Shown: piece by piece, positions 1 through 7,550 of the stretch | Layout: each line of letters opens with the position of its first letter | Numbering within the stretch: the stretch's first letter is position 1 | Assembly (NCBI GenBank): GCA_025929805.1 | Contig: JAICPP010000085.1 | Coordinates: forward strand, 1 to 12,514 | Origin: Gemmatimonadales bacterium | Lineage (GTDB): Bacteria; Gemmatimonadota; Gemmatimonadetes; Gemmatimonadales; GWC2-71-9 | Direction: 5' to 3' | DNA: 12,514 nucleotides | The notes under the pieces: model-generated | Told to the model about the DNA's origin: nothing | Seen by the model: only the letters and a program-made list of their open reading frames with translations | The model's database searches: none | Program-made: the position numbers and the translations under genes

Positions 1-1716
1 ACCTGCATGGATTCGGCCGCAGTGGAAGCTGCCGGCATCGAACCCCTCCGCCCCGAGCTGAAGCGACTGGAGGCCATTCATGACCGGCCGGGTATTCAGG
101 CGGCGATTGCACGGCTGCATGGTATGGGCATTCCTGCGGGCTTCACGTTTCACTCCACGCCGGACGCCAAGAAAAGCTCGCGTACCATCGCGGAGGCCTA
201 CCAGGGTGGTCTGGGTCTTCCCGACCGGGATTACTACCTCAAGACCGACTCGGCTTCGCAGAAGATCAGGACCCAGTACGTGGAGCACGTGGCCCGCATG
301 CTCGAGCTCTCCGGCTTGGAGTCGTCCAGAGCCGAATCCGCGGCCCAGACCATCATGAATCTGGAGACGGCACTGGCCAAAGCATCGATGACCAAGGAGG
401 ACCAGCGGGACCCTGAGAAGGTTTACCACCTCACTGCCACGAGTGAACTCCAGAAATCCATGCCAGGCTTCCGCTGGGCTGCCTATTTCTCGAGTCTCGG
501 GCTCAATGGCGTGAACGAGGTGAACGTCGCGCAACCCAAGTTCATGCAGGTGTACGACTCGCTCATCAGGTCGGCGCCGCTGGAGAGCTGGAAGGCCTAC
601 CTCCGGTGGGACCTGATCGCCAACGCTGCGCCGGCCCTGAGCTCCCCGCTAGTGGAGGAAAGCTTCCGCTTCAACTCCACCGTCCTGCGTGGCGTGAAGG
701 AGATGCGGCCCCGCTGGAAGCGGTGCCTGACGCTCACCGACAGAGCCGTAGGTGAAATACTGGGGCAGGCCTACGTGAAGAAAAACTTCACCCCGGCAGC
801 CAAGGCCCGGGCTCTCGATATGGTCCGCAACATCCGGTCTGAGCTACGGGCGCGGCTGGGCACGCTCAGCTGGATGAGCCAGGAGACCAAGACCAAGGCT
901 TATGCCAAGCTCGATTCGATCATAAGCAAGATCGGTTACCCGGAGAAATGGCGTGACTACACCAGGCTCGAAGCCCAGCCCGGCCCGTTCGTCAGCAACA
1001 TGCTCCGCTCCTCGGTCTTCGAGACCCGACGGGACTTGAGCAAGATCGGCCGGCCGACCGACCGGTCCGAATGGGGCATGACCGCTCCGACCGTCAATGC
1101 CTACTACAACCCTCCCACCAACGAGATCACCTTTCCTGCCGGTATCATGCAACCACCCTTCTTCGACCCCAAGGCGGATGACGCCGTGAACTATGGCGGC
1201 ATGGGCGCAGTCATCGGCCACGAGATCATTCACGGATTCGACGACCAGGGGCGCCAGTTCGATGCCTTCGGCAACTTGAGCGGTTGGTGGACTGAAGCGG
1301 ATACCAAAGAGTTCAACCGGCGTGCAGAGGTGGTCGAGAAGCAATTCGATGGCTATGTGGCCATCGATTCCCTGCATGTCAACGGAAAGCTCACGCTGGG
1401 CGAGAACATCGCCGATCTGGGCGGGCTACTGATTGCGTATGGAGCGTACCGGCGGTCGTTGGAAGGGAAGCAGGAGCCGGCTCCGATCGATGGATTGACC
1501 GGCCCCCAACGCTTCTTCCTGGCCTGGGCTCAAATCTGGCGGGCTAAGTCCCGGCCCGAATTCACCAGGCTCCTGGTCAACGTGGACCCTCATGCACCAC
1601 CGGAGTTTCGGACCATTGGACCACTGTCGAACATCCCTGCCTTTGCCGAGGCATTCGGCTGCAAGCGGGGAGATCCCATGGTTCGTCCTGAGGAGCAGCG
1701 GGCTCAGATCTGGTAG
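1..1716 (+). CDS. M13 family zinc metallopeptidase (neprilysin/PepO-like), 5' end missing
   Basis: Zinc endopeptidase of the M13 family (neprilysin, endothelin-converting enzyme, bacterial PepO), normally an exported enzyme that cleaves peptides. The zinc signature HEIIH is at 1219-1233, and the third ligand Glu lies in ENIADLGG at 1402-1404. The substrate-binding stretch NAYYNP starts at 1096, followed by NEITFPAGIMQPPFF. The family's C-terminal block is intact: DPHAPPEFR, then GPLSN, Cys, GDPM and a final Trp just before the TAG at 1714-1716. The reading frame is open to base 1, and the visible start reads T-C-M-D. This matches the internal 'CMD' motif of the family, so the ATG at 7 is not the start. 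About 100 residues, including any signal peptide, lie upstream of the window. Family lengths near 650-690 aa agree with this. Its stop directly abuts the stop of the opposing DUF4384 gene. Function is confident at family level; the substrate is unknown. Confidence 0.95.
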   Translation, partial: TCMDSAAVEAAGIEPLRPELKRLEAIHDRPGIQAAIARLHGMGIPAGFTFHSTPDAKKSSRTIAEAYQGGLGLPDRDYYLKTDSASQKIRTQYVEHVARMLELSGLESSRAESAAQTIMNLETALAKASMTKEDQRDPEKVYHLTATSELQKSMPGFRWAAYFSSLGLNGVNEVNVAQPKFMQVYDSLIRSAPLESWKAYLRWDLIANAAPALSSPLVEESFRFNSTVLRGVKEMRPRWKRCLTLTDRAVGEILGQAYVKKNFTPAAKARALDMVRNIRSELRARLGTLSWMSQETKTKAYAKLDSIISKIGYPEKWRDYTRLEAQPGPFVSNMLRSSVFETRRDLSKIGRPTDRSEWGMTAPTVNAYYNPPTNEITFPAGIMQPPFFDPKADDAVNYGGMGAVIGHEIIHGFDDQGRQFDAFGNLSGWWTEADTKEFNRRAEVVEKQFDGYVAIDSLHVNGKLTLGENIADLGGLLIAYGAYRRSLEGKQEPAPIDGLTGPQRFFLAWAQIWRAKSRPEFTRLLVNVDPHAPPEFRTIGPLSNIPAFAEAFGCKRGDPMVRPEEQRAQIW

Positions 1717-3117
1717 CTATCGCTGGCGGCGGCCACTCCCACTCGAGGACCTCGCACCACCACCGTCCCGGGAGCCCCCACCCGAGCTCCGGCCTTCCGC
1801 TCGTCCGGCGCCCCGATCCGACGGTGCGGAACCTCTTCGATCGACCTGAGGGCGCTCCACTGCTCGAGGTGCCTCGCGCGCCCGCTCCACTGCTCGGGGT
1901 GCCTGGCGACCCCGCTCCTCGCGGGGCTCAGCCCGACGCTCAGTTCCCCTCGATGGCGATACCTCCCGCGACGGCTGGGCGTCCACCTCTCGGCGAATGA
2001 GCCGGGGCTCACCGGCGGAACGCTCATGACTGCGCTCCTCGGGGCGGGCTCGCCGGGCCTCGACCGGCTGGTTTATCACCCGCCGGGCGTCGTCGGTGAG
2101 GCGCCGCCGGGCTACACCATTGGGCAGTTCGTCTCCCGGTGAATCGATCACCCGCCGAGCCGGCGTCGCAATCGAAGGCTCGCGGATAGGTGAGATGGGC
2201 GGATTGTACACCGTGTTCACCGAGCGGCGTAGATCGTAGCGCCGGTCGCGATATCCGGCCGTGAAGCCATCCGCTGTGCGGAAACGGTACGGCGTATACG
2301 GACGGGCATACCGATACCGGTCATAGTAGTACCGGTCCCAGTACGGATAGTGGTAATACCGAGGGTAGACGTACCGGGGATAGTAAGCCGGCGCGTAGTA
2401 GTACGGGTCGTAGAAAAACGGGTTGTAGAACGGATCGTAGGCGTAGAAGTAAGGATCGTAATAGTACCGGCGGTACGGCCGTCCAAAGAAAATCGAGATG
2501 CTCAGCGAGGATCCGTAGCGGCTGCAAGAGAAGCTGTAACACCAGGGATCGTACGACGAGCCGTAGTAACGCGGATAGTGACTCGACGCATATACCACGC
2601 GTTCGAGAACCTCATAGCTCAGAATATCGTAATCGAAATCGCCCAGGGCCATGCGGCGTACCAGCTCGTTGAGTTCCGCCTCGGGATTGTCCGATAGTCG
2701 CGCAGGGGCGAGTGCCCGGTAGTCCCAGTGGTCACCCACAACGAAGGTGTCGAAGCGGAAAGGCTCACGAGAGACCGCAGCATAGACGGTCCCGCGGCCT
2801 TTGGAGTCGGCCTCGAAGGCCTCGCGGTCTCCCCTCCCCCTCACCTCGTACTTCTTGCCACCGCGAACGAAGTTGTCTTTGTCGGGATCGAGCGGGAACA
2901 GGACCCTGAGATACCCTTCAGGGTCGACGTGGAACACCAGCAGGTAACCGTCCTCTTCGGTTCGCACCTGTACTTTGGCCCGGTCGCCGGGGAGAAATCG
3001 CCGATCGTTGCTGATCCAGATCTGGATCGGGGGGTCATCCAGGGCGGCCGCGGCTGCCGGTAGCGGGGAGCTGGAAGCGCCCGTGAGTAACAAGGGAAGG
3101 AGCAACTCGGAGATCAT
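1717..3117 (-). CDS. Secreted DUF4384-domain protein with Tyr-rich middle and Arg/Glu/Pro-rich tail
   Basis: Protein of 466 aa with unknown function. Residues 1-26 look like an export signal (hydrophobic LLLPLLL, then an Ala-rich end), although the n-region lacks Lys or Arg. Residues about 27-115 match the DUF4384 pattern as I know it (IQIWISNDRRFLPGDRAKV, a GYLLVFHVDPEGYLRVLFP-like stretch, then VYAAVSREPF). DUF4384 proteins are often exported and linked to surface or secretion functions. Residues about 176-279 hold 34 tyrosines in 104 positions, in YYDPY/YPRY-type runs. The last ~150 residues are low-complexity and rich in Arg, Glu, Pro and Ser, including a 10-residue tandem repeat (APRAVER). 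I chose the ATG at 3117 over the TTG at 3129 because a GGAGGT Shine-Dalgarno sequence lies between them. Its stop abuts the M13 stop (TAGCTA). It is separated from the upstream NTF2-like gene by 196 bases, so it is probably transcribed on its own. DUF4384 assignment about 0.8; role unknown. Confidence 0.82.
   Translation of the reverse strand: MISELLLPLLLTGASSSPLPAAAAALDDPPIQIWISNDRRFLPGDRAKVQVRTEEDGYLLVFHVDPEGYLRVLFPLDPDKDNFVRGGKKYEVRGRGDREAFEADSKGRGTVYAAVSREPFRFDTFVVGDHWDYRALAPARLSDNPEAELNELVRRMALGDFDYDILSYEVLERVVYASSHYPRYYGSSYDPWCYSFSCSRYGSSLSISIFFGRPYRRYYYDPYFYAYDPFYNPFFYDPYYYAPAYYPRYVYPRYYHYPYWDRYYYDRYRYARPYTPYRFRTADGFTAGYRDRRYDLRRSVNTVYNPPISPIREPSIATPARRVIDSPGDELPNGVARRRLTDDARRVINQPVEARRARPEERSHERSAGEPRLIRREVDAQPSREVSPSRGTERRAEPREERGRQAPRAVERAREAPRAVERPQVDRRGSAPSDRGAGRAEGRSSGGGSRDGGGARSSSGSGRRQR
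1854..1913 (-). repeat. Two-copy 30-bp tandem repeat inside the DUF4384 gene
   Basis: Two adjacent 30-base units (1854-1883 and 1884-1913) match at about 26 of 30 positions. They are in frame and encode two copies of a ten-residue Arg-rich unit containing APRAVER. The expansion keeps the reading frame, which is typical of low-complexity tails that grow by slippage. Confidence 0.75.
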
Positions 3118-3313
3118 GGCACCTCCCAAAACACCCTTGGGTCCGACTTCGAAGTAACGATGGGGTACGCAGATACGGAGCTGGTCATTACGGAGCCTCG
3201 CTGCGAACGGCGTGCCATCATCTATGTAGGTGAAAGATAATCACTTAGGAATCCAGACCAGGGGCCATACCGTCCTGTTTTCATGCAACTGAAGCATGGT
3301 GCGGACAGGCTGA
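3118..3313. other. Intergenic gap upstream of the DUF4384 gene
   Basis: This 196-base gap is the longest gene-free stretch in the window. It must carry the 3' end of the NTF2-like transcript and probably the promoter of the DUF4384 gene, both on the - strand. It is less GC-rich than the genes around it, especially near 3225-3260. A small hairpin (CATGC at 3282-3286, GCATG at 3294-3298, 7-base loop) has no T-run after it on the - strand. I see no good -35/-10 pair. Confidence 0.4.
3121..3126 (-). promoter_or_regulatory. Ribosome binding site of the DUF4384 gene
   Basis: The - strand reads GGAGGT, then GCC, then ATG at 3117. The spacer is short, but the match is near perfect and it decides for the ATG at 3117, since this site would lie inside the coding region if translation began at the TTG at 3129. 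Confidence 0.6.
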
Positions 3314-3703
3314 TCAAGGCTGGCGATGCCAGTACATCCGCATCTCACGAATCCGCTCTGCCTCGGTCTCGCAGAAGATTGCCCCTCGGGCGTCTACCCA
3401 TTCGCCGGTCCGCCGGCGCCGAAACACGCATTTGAACTCGGTCGAGAACCAGGGACCGGCGGCATGGATCTCCCCCGAGCTGAAGCTGATCTCTGACTGG
3501 TTGTAGGGGACTTCGTTCCAGTACCCCCGGATTGCGTCGATTCCACGAAAGGGCTCCGCGAACGGCGTTTCCACGAAGATCGCGTCGGGAGCGTAGACCG
3601 ACATCAGCAGGTTCATGTCACCCCGGGCCCATCCGGTCCCGAAGGTGTCGATCAGCGAGCGCCCCAACCTTCGGGTGGCAGCAGCAGAATCTTCCGTCGG
3701 CAT
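3314..3703 (-). CDS. NTF2-like / SnoaL-like small protein
   Basis: Protein of 129 aa with the length and pattern of the NTF2-like superfamily (SnoaL, ketosteroid-isomerase-like, limonene epoxide hydrolase-like). A helical start (RRLGRSLIDTFGTGWARGD) is followed by the motif MSVYAPDAIFVETPFAEPFRGIDAIRGYW. In this fold that motif precedes a curved beta sheet. No signal peptide or membrane segment is seen. The superfamily includes enzymes and simple ligand-binding proteins, and I cannot assign a reaction. The ATG at 3703 is preferred. An in-frame TTG at 3730 would add nine residues, but neither start has a strong ribosome binding site. The gene lies 34 bases downstream of the response regulator on the same strand and may be the last gene of that operon. 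Confidence 0.8.
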   Translation of the reverse strand: MPTEDSAAATRRLGRSLIDTFGTGWARGDMNLLMSVYAPDAIFVETPFAEPFRGIDAIRGYWNEVPYNQSEISFSSGEIHAAGPWFSTEFKCVFRRRRTGEWVDARGAIFCETEAERIREMRMYWHRQP

Positions 3704-3737
3704 GCCGGAACATACCAGGCTGGAGACCAATACCGCC

Positions 3738-4133
3738 CTACGATGGCCCCCCGCTGTTGGTGAGCGGATCTCGCCTTAAGGCCAACTCCACTCGAGCGGA
3801 GAGCTCCTTCAAGCTGAACGGCTTCACGACGTAGTCGATGGCGCCACCCCGCAATCCGGTGAGCACGTCCCGTTCGTGGCCCTTGGCGGTCACCATGATC
3901 ACAGGAATCGATCGCAACGACGCGTCATTCTTCAGCCGGCGTAGGACCTCGAATCCACTGAGCCCCGGCATCATCGCGTCGAGCAGGATCAGATCCGGCA
4001 GCTCGCTTCCGGCCAATGCCACTGCCTGTTCTCCGTCTTCGGCGCGAATGATGTGATGGCCTCCATTGCCGAGCTTGAATGAGATCATGTCGGCGATCTG
4101 CTTCTCATCTTCGGCCAGGAGGATCTTTGCCAT
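3738..4133 (-). CDS. Stand-alone response regulator receiver protein
   Basis: A 131-aa CheY-like receiver with no output domain. The acidic pair is E8/D9 (LLAEDEKQ), the phosphoacceptor is D52 (LILLDAMMPG), the conserved Thr is T82 (VIMVTAKG) and the conserved Lys is K104 (VVKPF). Only a short helix and an unstructured tail of about 12 residues follow the domain, so it cannot bind DNA by itself and must act through a partner protein. The segment before K104 reads GGAIDY where GADDY is usual. The ATG at 4133 gives the conserved MAKILLAEDE start; the longer frame up to 4250 only runs into the kinase gene. It begins 10 bases after the stop of the histidine kinase, which is very likely its phosphodonor. 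Confidence 0.93.
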   Translation of the reverse strand: MAKILLAEDEKQIADMISFKLGNGGHHIIRAEDGEQAVALAGSELPDLILLDAMMPGLSGFEVLRRLKNDASLRSIPVIMVTAKGHERDVLTGLRGGAIDYVVKPFSLKELSARVELALRRDPLTNSGGPS

Positions 4134-4143
4134 GCCCCGGCGC

Positions 4144-6132
4144 CTAAAGCTTGGCCGGGAGCGGCAGCTGAACTCGGAAGTGACTCCCCTCGCCCGGAAC
4201 ACTGACGACTTCAATGGTTCCGCCATGTTTTTCCACGATGCCCTTCGCAATGACGAGCCCGAGCCCGGTTCCGCCCGTCTCGGTCACGATCGGGTTGCGC
4301 GCGCGGAAAAACTTGGTGAAGAGCAGGGCCTGCTCATCCTTGCTGAGTCCAATGCCCGAATCGTGAACCAGGACCTCGATGCCGCTCTGAGCCAACCGCG
4401 CCCGGATGCCGATTTCGCCTTCGGGAGTGTACTTGATCGCATTGGAGATCAAGTTGCTGAAAACCTGAACCAGCCGGGGACCATCTCCCATCAGGCTCGG
4501 AAGTCGGTCGATCCGGACGCCAAATGCCAGACCCTTCGACTCTGCCATCGCTCTGAAGGTGGCTGCCACGTCCTCCAGAATGGCGCTCAGGTCGGTCGGT
4601 TCCACCCGAATTTCCAAACGCTGCGCTTCGATCTGGTTTACATCCAGCAGATCGTTGATCAGGCTTCCCAGCCGGTCCGTATTTCGGGAGGCTATCTGGA
4701 GAAACTCCCGTTGCGCGTCGCTCAGCGGACCGGCATCGCCGTCCGCGACCAGCTCGATGAATCCCTTGATGGCGGTGAGCGGCGTCCGGAGCTCGTGAGA
4801 GACGGTGCCCACGAAATCGTCCTTCATCTGCTCCAGTTGCCTGCGCTCGGATAGGTCCCGCGCGATGATCGATGCCCCGGTTACCTTGCCGGTGCGGTCA
4901 CGCATCGGTGAAACCGTGATGGACACATCGATCCGGCGCCCGTCCTTCGTAAGATTCACTGTCTCGATCTGCTCGATCCGCTCCCCCCGTTTCATCCGGG
5001 AGAAGACATCCTCTTCGAAGTGTCTCCGGCTGAGGAGCCACGAAACATCCCGGCCGCGCACTTCGCCTTGTGCGTATCCATAGAGCCGCTCCGCTCCGGC
5101 GTTCCAGATTTCGACGGTACCATCGAGACTGGTCCCGATGATTGCGTCGTTCGAGTGCTCGACGATGGCGGCCAGTTGATGGACCGTCTCCTCGGCGCGT
5201 TGGCGGGCATGACTCTGCTCGCTCAGCGCAAGGTTCGATGCAGCGAGTGAGCGGGCCCGTTGCCGGGAGGTCTGCTCCACCCTCAGTGACCAGCCCACGA
5301 GGAGCGCGGTCAGAAGCCCGGCAGCGAGCGTGACGTTGGGAAGGCCGGGATGCGCGCCGGAAGACTGAGCCACCGCTGGGAGGTTCAACCGGGGTCCGGT
5401 CCCGAGCGCGTACCACATACACAAGGTGACCGTGGCGACTGCGACGCCCGCGAGCACCGGAAGCCATGGGGGAGCCTCCGCCGATTCTCCTTGCGCTGTG
5501 TTCCACGCCAATCCGACAGTCCCGCCGCCAAGCAGCATGAAGCCCAGCGCCGTGTGGACCGACATGCTGTTGAAGTGCCCCCAGCCGTACGCACCCGGGA
5601 CCCCAGCCGCATAACCCACGAGCGCAGCCGTTCCCAGCGCGATCACGATCGTTCCCAACAACGCCGGTAGCAGATGGCGGCAAGGTTTGGCTGAGCCGCA
5701 GGAGAGCCCGAGGAGAGCAGCACCGGTGAGCATCAACGCAGTGGCGCTGTTGGGAGGCATCCGGCCTGGACTCGATACGCCGGCGAGCACGTAGGTCTCC
5801 ACCAGCAGATCGTCTAAACCGAGGTCCGCCTGGAAGAGATACTGGCAGAGGGTGGCAAATCCGATGATCATGGCGAGGCCGCCTAGCAGGGCCGTCGGCC
5901 GGCGCAAGTCGAGCGCGGCGGTCAGCAAGGCGGCGCCGCAGATCATGAACCCCAGGGCGGTGTTGTACTGCATCGGGGGTAAGCCGGGCAGTACCTGAAT
6001 CAGCGCCACCGCCACCGTGAGCCATCCGGCAACGACGAGCCCCCCGAGCGCCGCTGCACTGGCACCGGATGCGGCGGCAATCAGGGCACCGACGCTATGA
6101 GTGCTGGCGTAGCTGCGAAACGCCCAGGTCAT
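4144..6132 (-). CDS. Membrane sensor histidine kinase with PAS domain
   Basis: A 662-aa hybrid-free sensor kinase. Residues 20-285 form about eight hydrophobic segments with little periplasmic sequence, arranged as a repeated unit (M54, M125 and M190 each open a similar Met-x-x-Asn/His-Thr/Ser-Ala helix). A linker leads to a PAS domain (about 318-430: IVEHSNDAIIGTSLDGTVEIWN). It is followed by HisKA with phosphoacceptor H446 (VSHELRTPLTAIKG) and HATPase_c with N box N564 (LISNAIKY), G1 box D591-G595 (DSGIG), F box (LFTKFF) and G2 box at 620-626 (GGTGLGL). All catalytic motifs are intact. The ligand of the membrane domain is unknown. The ATG at 6132 overlaps the TGA of the glycosyltransferase gene in ATGA, which supports this start over the upstream in-frame one at 6222. 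A receiver gene follows 10 bases downstream. Likely job: sensing a membrane or envelope signal and setting the phosphorylation of that receiver. Confidence 0.93.
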   Translation of the reverse strand: MTWAFRSYASTHSVGALIAAASGASAAALGGLVVAGWLTVAVALIQVLPGLPPMQYNTALGFMICGAALLTAALDLRRPTALLGGLAMIIGFATLCQYLFQADLGLDDLLVETYVLAGVSSPGRMPPNSATALMLTGAALLGLSCGSAKPCRHLLPALLGTIVIALGTAALVGYAAGVPGAYGWGHFNSMSVHTALGFMLLGGGTVGLAWNTAQGESAEAPPWLPVLAGVAVATVTLCMWYALGTGPRLNLPAVAQSSGAHPGLPNVTLAAGLLTALLVGWSLRVEQTSRQRARSLAASNLALSEQSHARQRAEETVHQLAAIVEHSNDAIIGTSLDGTVEIWNAGAERLYGYAQGEVRGRDVSWLLSRRHFEEDVFSRMKRGERIEQIETVNLTKDGRRIDVSITVSPMRDRTGKVTGASIIARDLSERRQLEQMKDDFVGTVSHELRTPLTAIKGFIELVADGDAGPLSDAQREFLQIASRNTDRLGSLINDLLDVNQIEAQRLEIRVEPTDLSAILEDVAATFRAMAESKGLAFGVRIDRLPSLMGDGPRLVQVFSNLISNAIKYTPEGEIGIRARLAQSGIEVLVHDSGIGLSKDEQALLFTKFFRARNPIVTETGGTGLGLVIAKGIVEKHGGTIEVVSVPGEGSHFRVQLPLPAKL

Positions 6133-7550
6133 CCGGCGCTCGCCCCTACCCCGCGACGTTCCATGACACCCCACGACAAATCCCCTCGCCAATACTCCCA
6201 GAACGCTCGAACCCGCCACCACACCGTGAGCTGCCTGAAGCCGAAGTTTTCCAATACGGCGCCGATCAGAAGCCGTCCCAAGTCGAGGGTGCGGGGATAG
6301 CGGCGGAAGACCAGGTCCTCCAGCAGCACCGCCAGTGCCGAGATCAGGACCATGTACAGGGTCGCCAGGCAGAAAAAAGTGGCCGCGATCGAGGCACTGA
6401 TGAGGCCGAGGGTCCAGAGGACCGGGAGGAGGAGGTATCCTGACAATTCAACCAGCGGACTGATCATTTCGAACATGAGGAAGCCCGGAAGGGATATCAT
6501 GCCGACGGCACCGTAGCGAGGGCGTCCGATCATCTGACGATGGCGCAGCAAGGTGTCGATCAGCCCCCGCTGCCACCGCGTCCGCTGACGTCGGAGGACC
6601 CGCAGGTTTTCCGGAACTTCCGTCCAGCAGATCGGATCGGGGACGAAGCCGATCCGGTAGGGCTGGCACGCCTCGCGGCGGTATCGATGCATTCGCACGA
6701 CCAGCTCCATGTCTTCGCCCACCGAGTCGGTGGCGTAGCCACCCGCTAGTATTGCAGCTCTTTTCTCGAAGAGCCCAAACGCACCGGAGATCACCAGCAA
6801 GCTGTTCCCCGTGCTCCACCCCATTCTGCCGAACAGAAAGGCGCGGAGGTATTCGACGATCTGCACCAGCGGAAGCGAGCGGTGCGGCAGGTGTACCTTG
6901 CGCACGCGGCCGCTGCGGACATCGCAGCCGTTTGCCACTCGGACCACTCCACCGGCCGCGATGGTCACTCCCGGTGAATCCACAAAGGGACGGACCAGGC
7001 GCAGCAGAGCATCCGGTTCCAGGATCGAGTCGGCGTCGATGGCACAGAAGATCGGGTAGAGACTGAGATTCAAACCGGCATTGAGGGCATCGGCCTTGCC
7101 CCCGTTCAGCTTGTCCACCACCACGAGATTGGGATACGAAGGTGATTCGTAGATGGCCCGTACTGGCTTAGTGGCGAGGGCAGGCTCGAAGCTTCGCGCG
7201 CTCCGGCGAAGGTCGAACGCATCCACCAGCCGGCGGAGGGTGTCGTCGCTGGAGCCATCGTTGACCAGGATAACCTCGAAAAGCGGATAATCGAGCATCA
7301 GGAGAGAACGTACATTCTCCACCACGTTGGCTTCCTCGTTGAACGCAGGTGCCAATACTGAGACGGGTGGCGTGAGTGGCGAGCGCAGGAGCCTGCGTTG
7401 ATCCGGACGTCTGACCTCCTTGAATACCCGGAGGGTTCGCCAGAACCCCGCGACGGTGAGCAGGAGGTAGTACGAGTTGATGGTAAAGAAGAAGATGAGC
7501 ATGAATCCGGTGTACCAACCCAGGATCGTCTCCAGCATCGATCTCGTCAT
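6129..7550 (-). CDS. Processive family-2 glycosyltransferase, inner membrane polysaccharide synthase
   Basis: A 473-aa GT2 enzyme of the membrane-bound processive type (PgaC, hyaluronan synthase and cellulose synthase catalytic-core relatives). One membrane helix lies at about 12-34. The catalytic domain shows D98 (VNDGSSDDT), the metal/UDP-binding pair D172/D174 (IDADS), the acceptor-site Glu-Asp at 279-280 (GEDMELVVRM) and QRTRW at 322-326, the QxxRW mark of processive enzymes. At least three membrane helices follow (about 347-410), and the protein ends in an amphipathic Trp-rich segment (WWRVRAFWEYWRG). It probably polymerises a beta-linked sugar from a UDP-sugar at the inner membrane; the sugar cannot be read from the sequence. 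No PilZ domain is visible. The start at 7550 is set by the ATGA overlap with the HEAT-repeat gene, and its own TGA overlaps the kinase start in the same way. Confidence 0.93.
   Translation of the reverse strand: MTRSMLETILGWYTGFMLIFFFTINSYYLLLTVAGFWRTLRVFKEVRRPDQRRLLRSPLTPPVSVLAPAFNEEANVVENVRSLLMLDYPLFEVILVNDGSSDDTLRRLVDAFDLRRSARSFEPALATKPVRAIYESPSYPNLVVVDKLNGGKADALNAGLNLSLYPIFCAIDADSILEPDALLRLVRPFVDSPGVTIAAGGVVRVANGCDVRSGRVRKVHLPHRSLPLVQIVEYLRAFLFGRMGWSTGNSLLVISGAFGLFEKRAAILAGGYATDSVGEDMELVVRMHRYRREACQPYRIGFVPDPICWTEVPENLRVLRRQRTRWQRGLIDTLLRHRQMIGRPRYGAVGMISLPGFLMFEMISPLVELSGYLLLPVLWTLGLISASIAATFFCLATLYMVLISALAVLLEDLVFRRYPRTLDLGRLLIGAVLENFGFRQLTVWWRVRAFWEYWRGDLSWGVMERRGVGASAG

Noticed and set aside
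844..1377. 177-codon - strand open frame opposite the M13 gene
   Set aside because: It covers the conserved zinc-binding region of the peptidase in antisense; the composition comes from the sense codons and there is no ribosome binding site or known motif.
3282..3298. Small hairpin possibly ending the NTF2-like transcript
   Set aside because: The stem is only 5 bp with a 7-base loop, and no T-run follows on the - strand; not credible as an intrinsic terminator.
4066..4854. 262-codon + strand open frame opposite the kinase and receiver
   Set aside because: It is antisense to conserved HATPase and receiver motifs and shows no family resemblance; explained by GC-rich codon usage.
4898..6025. 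375-codon open frame on the - strand in another frame of the kinase gene
   Set aside because: It is Arg-, Pro- and Gly-rich with no domain pattern, and it lies wholly inside the clearly coding kinase frame; a high-GC shadow frame.
6133..6222. Upstream start for the histidine kinase at 6222
   Set aside because: The extra 30 residues are inside the glycosyltransferase gene and unlike a kinase leader; the ATGA start at 6132 is better supported.
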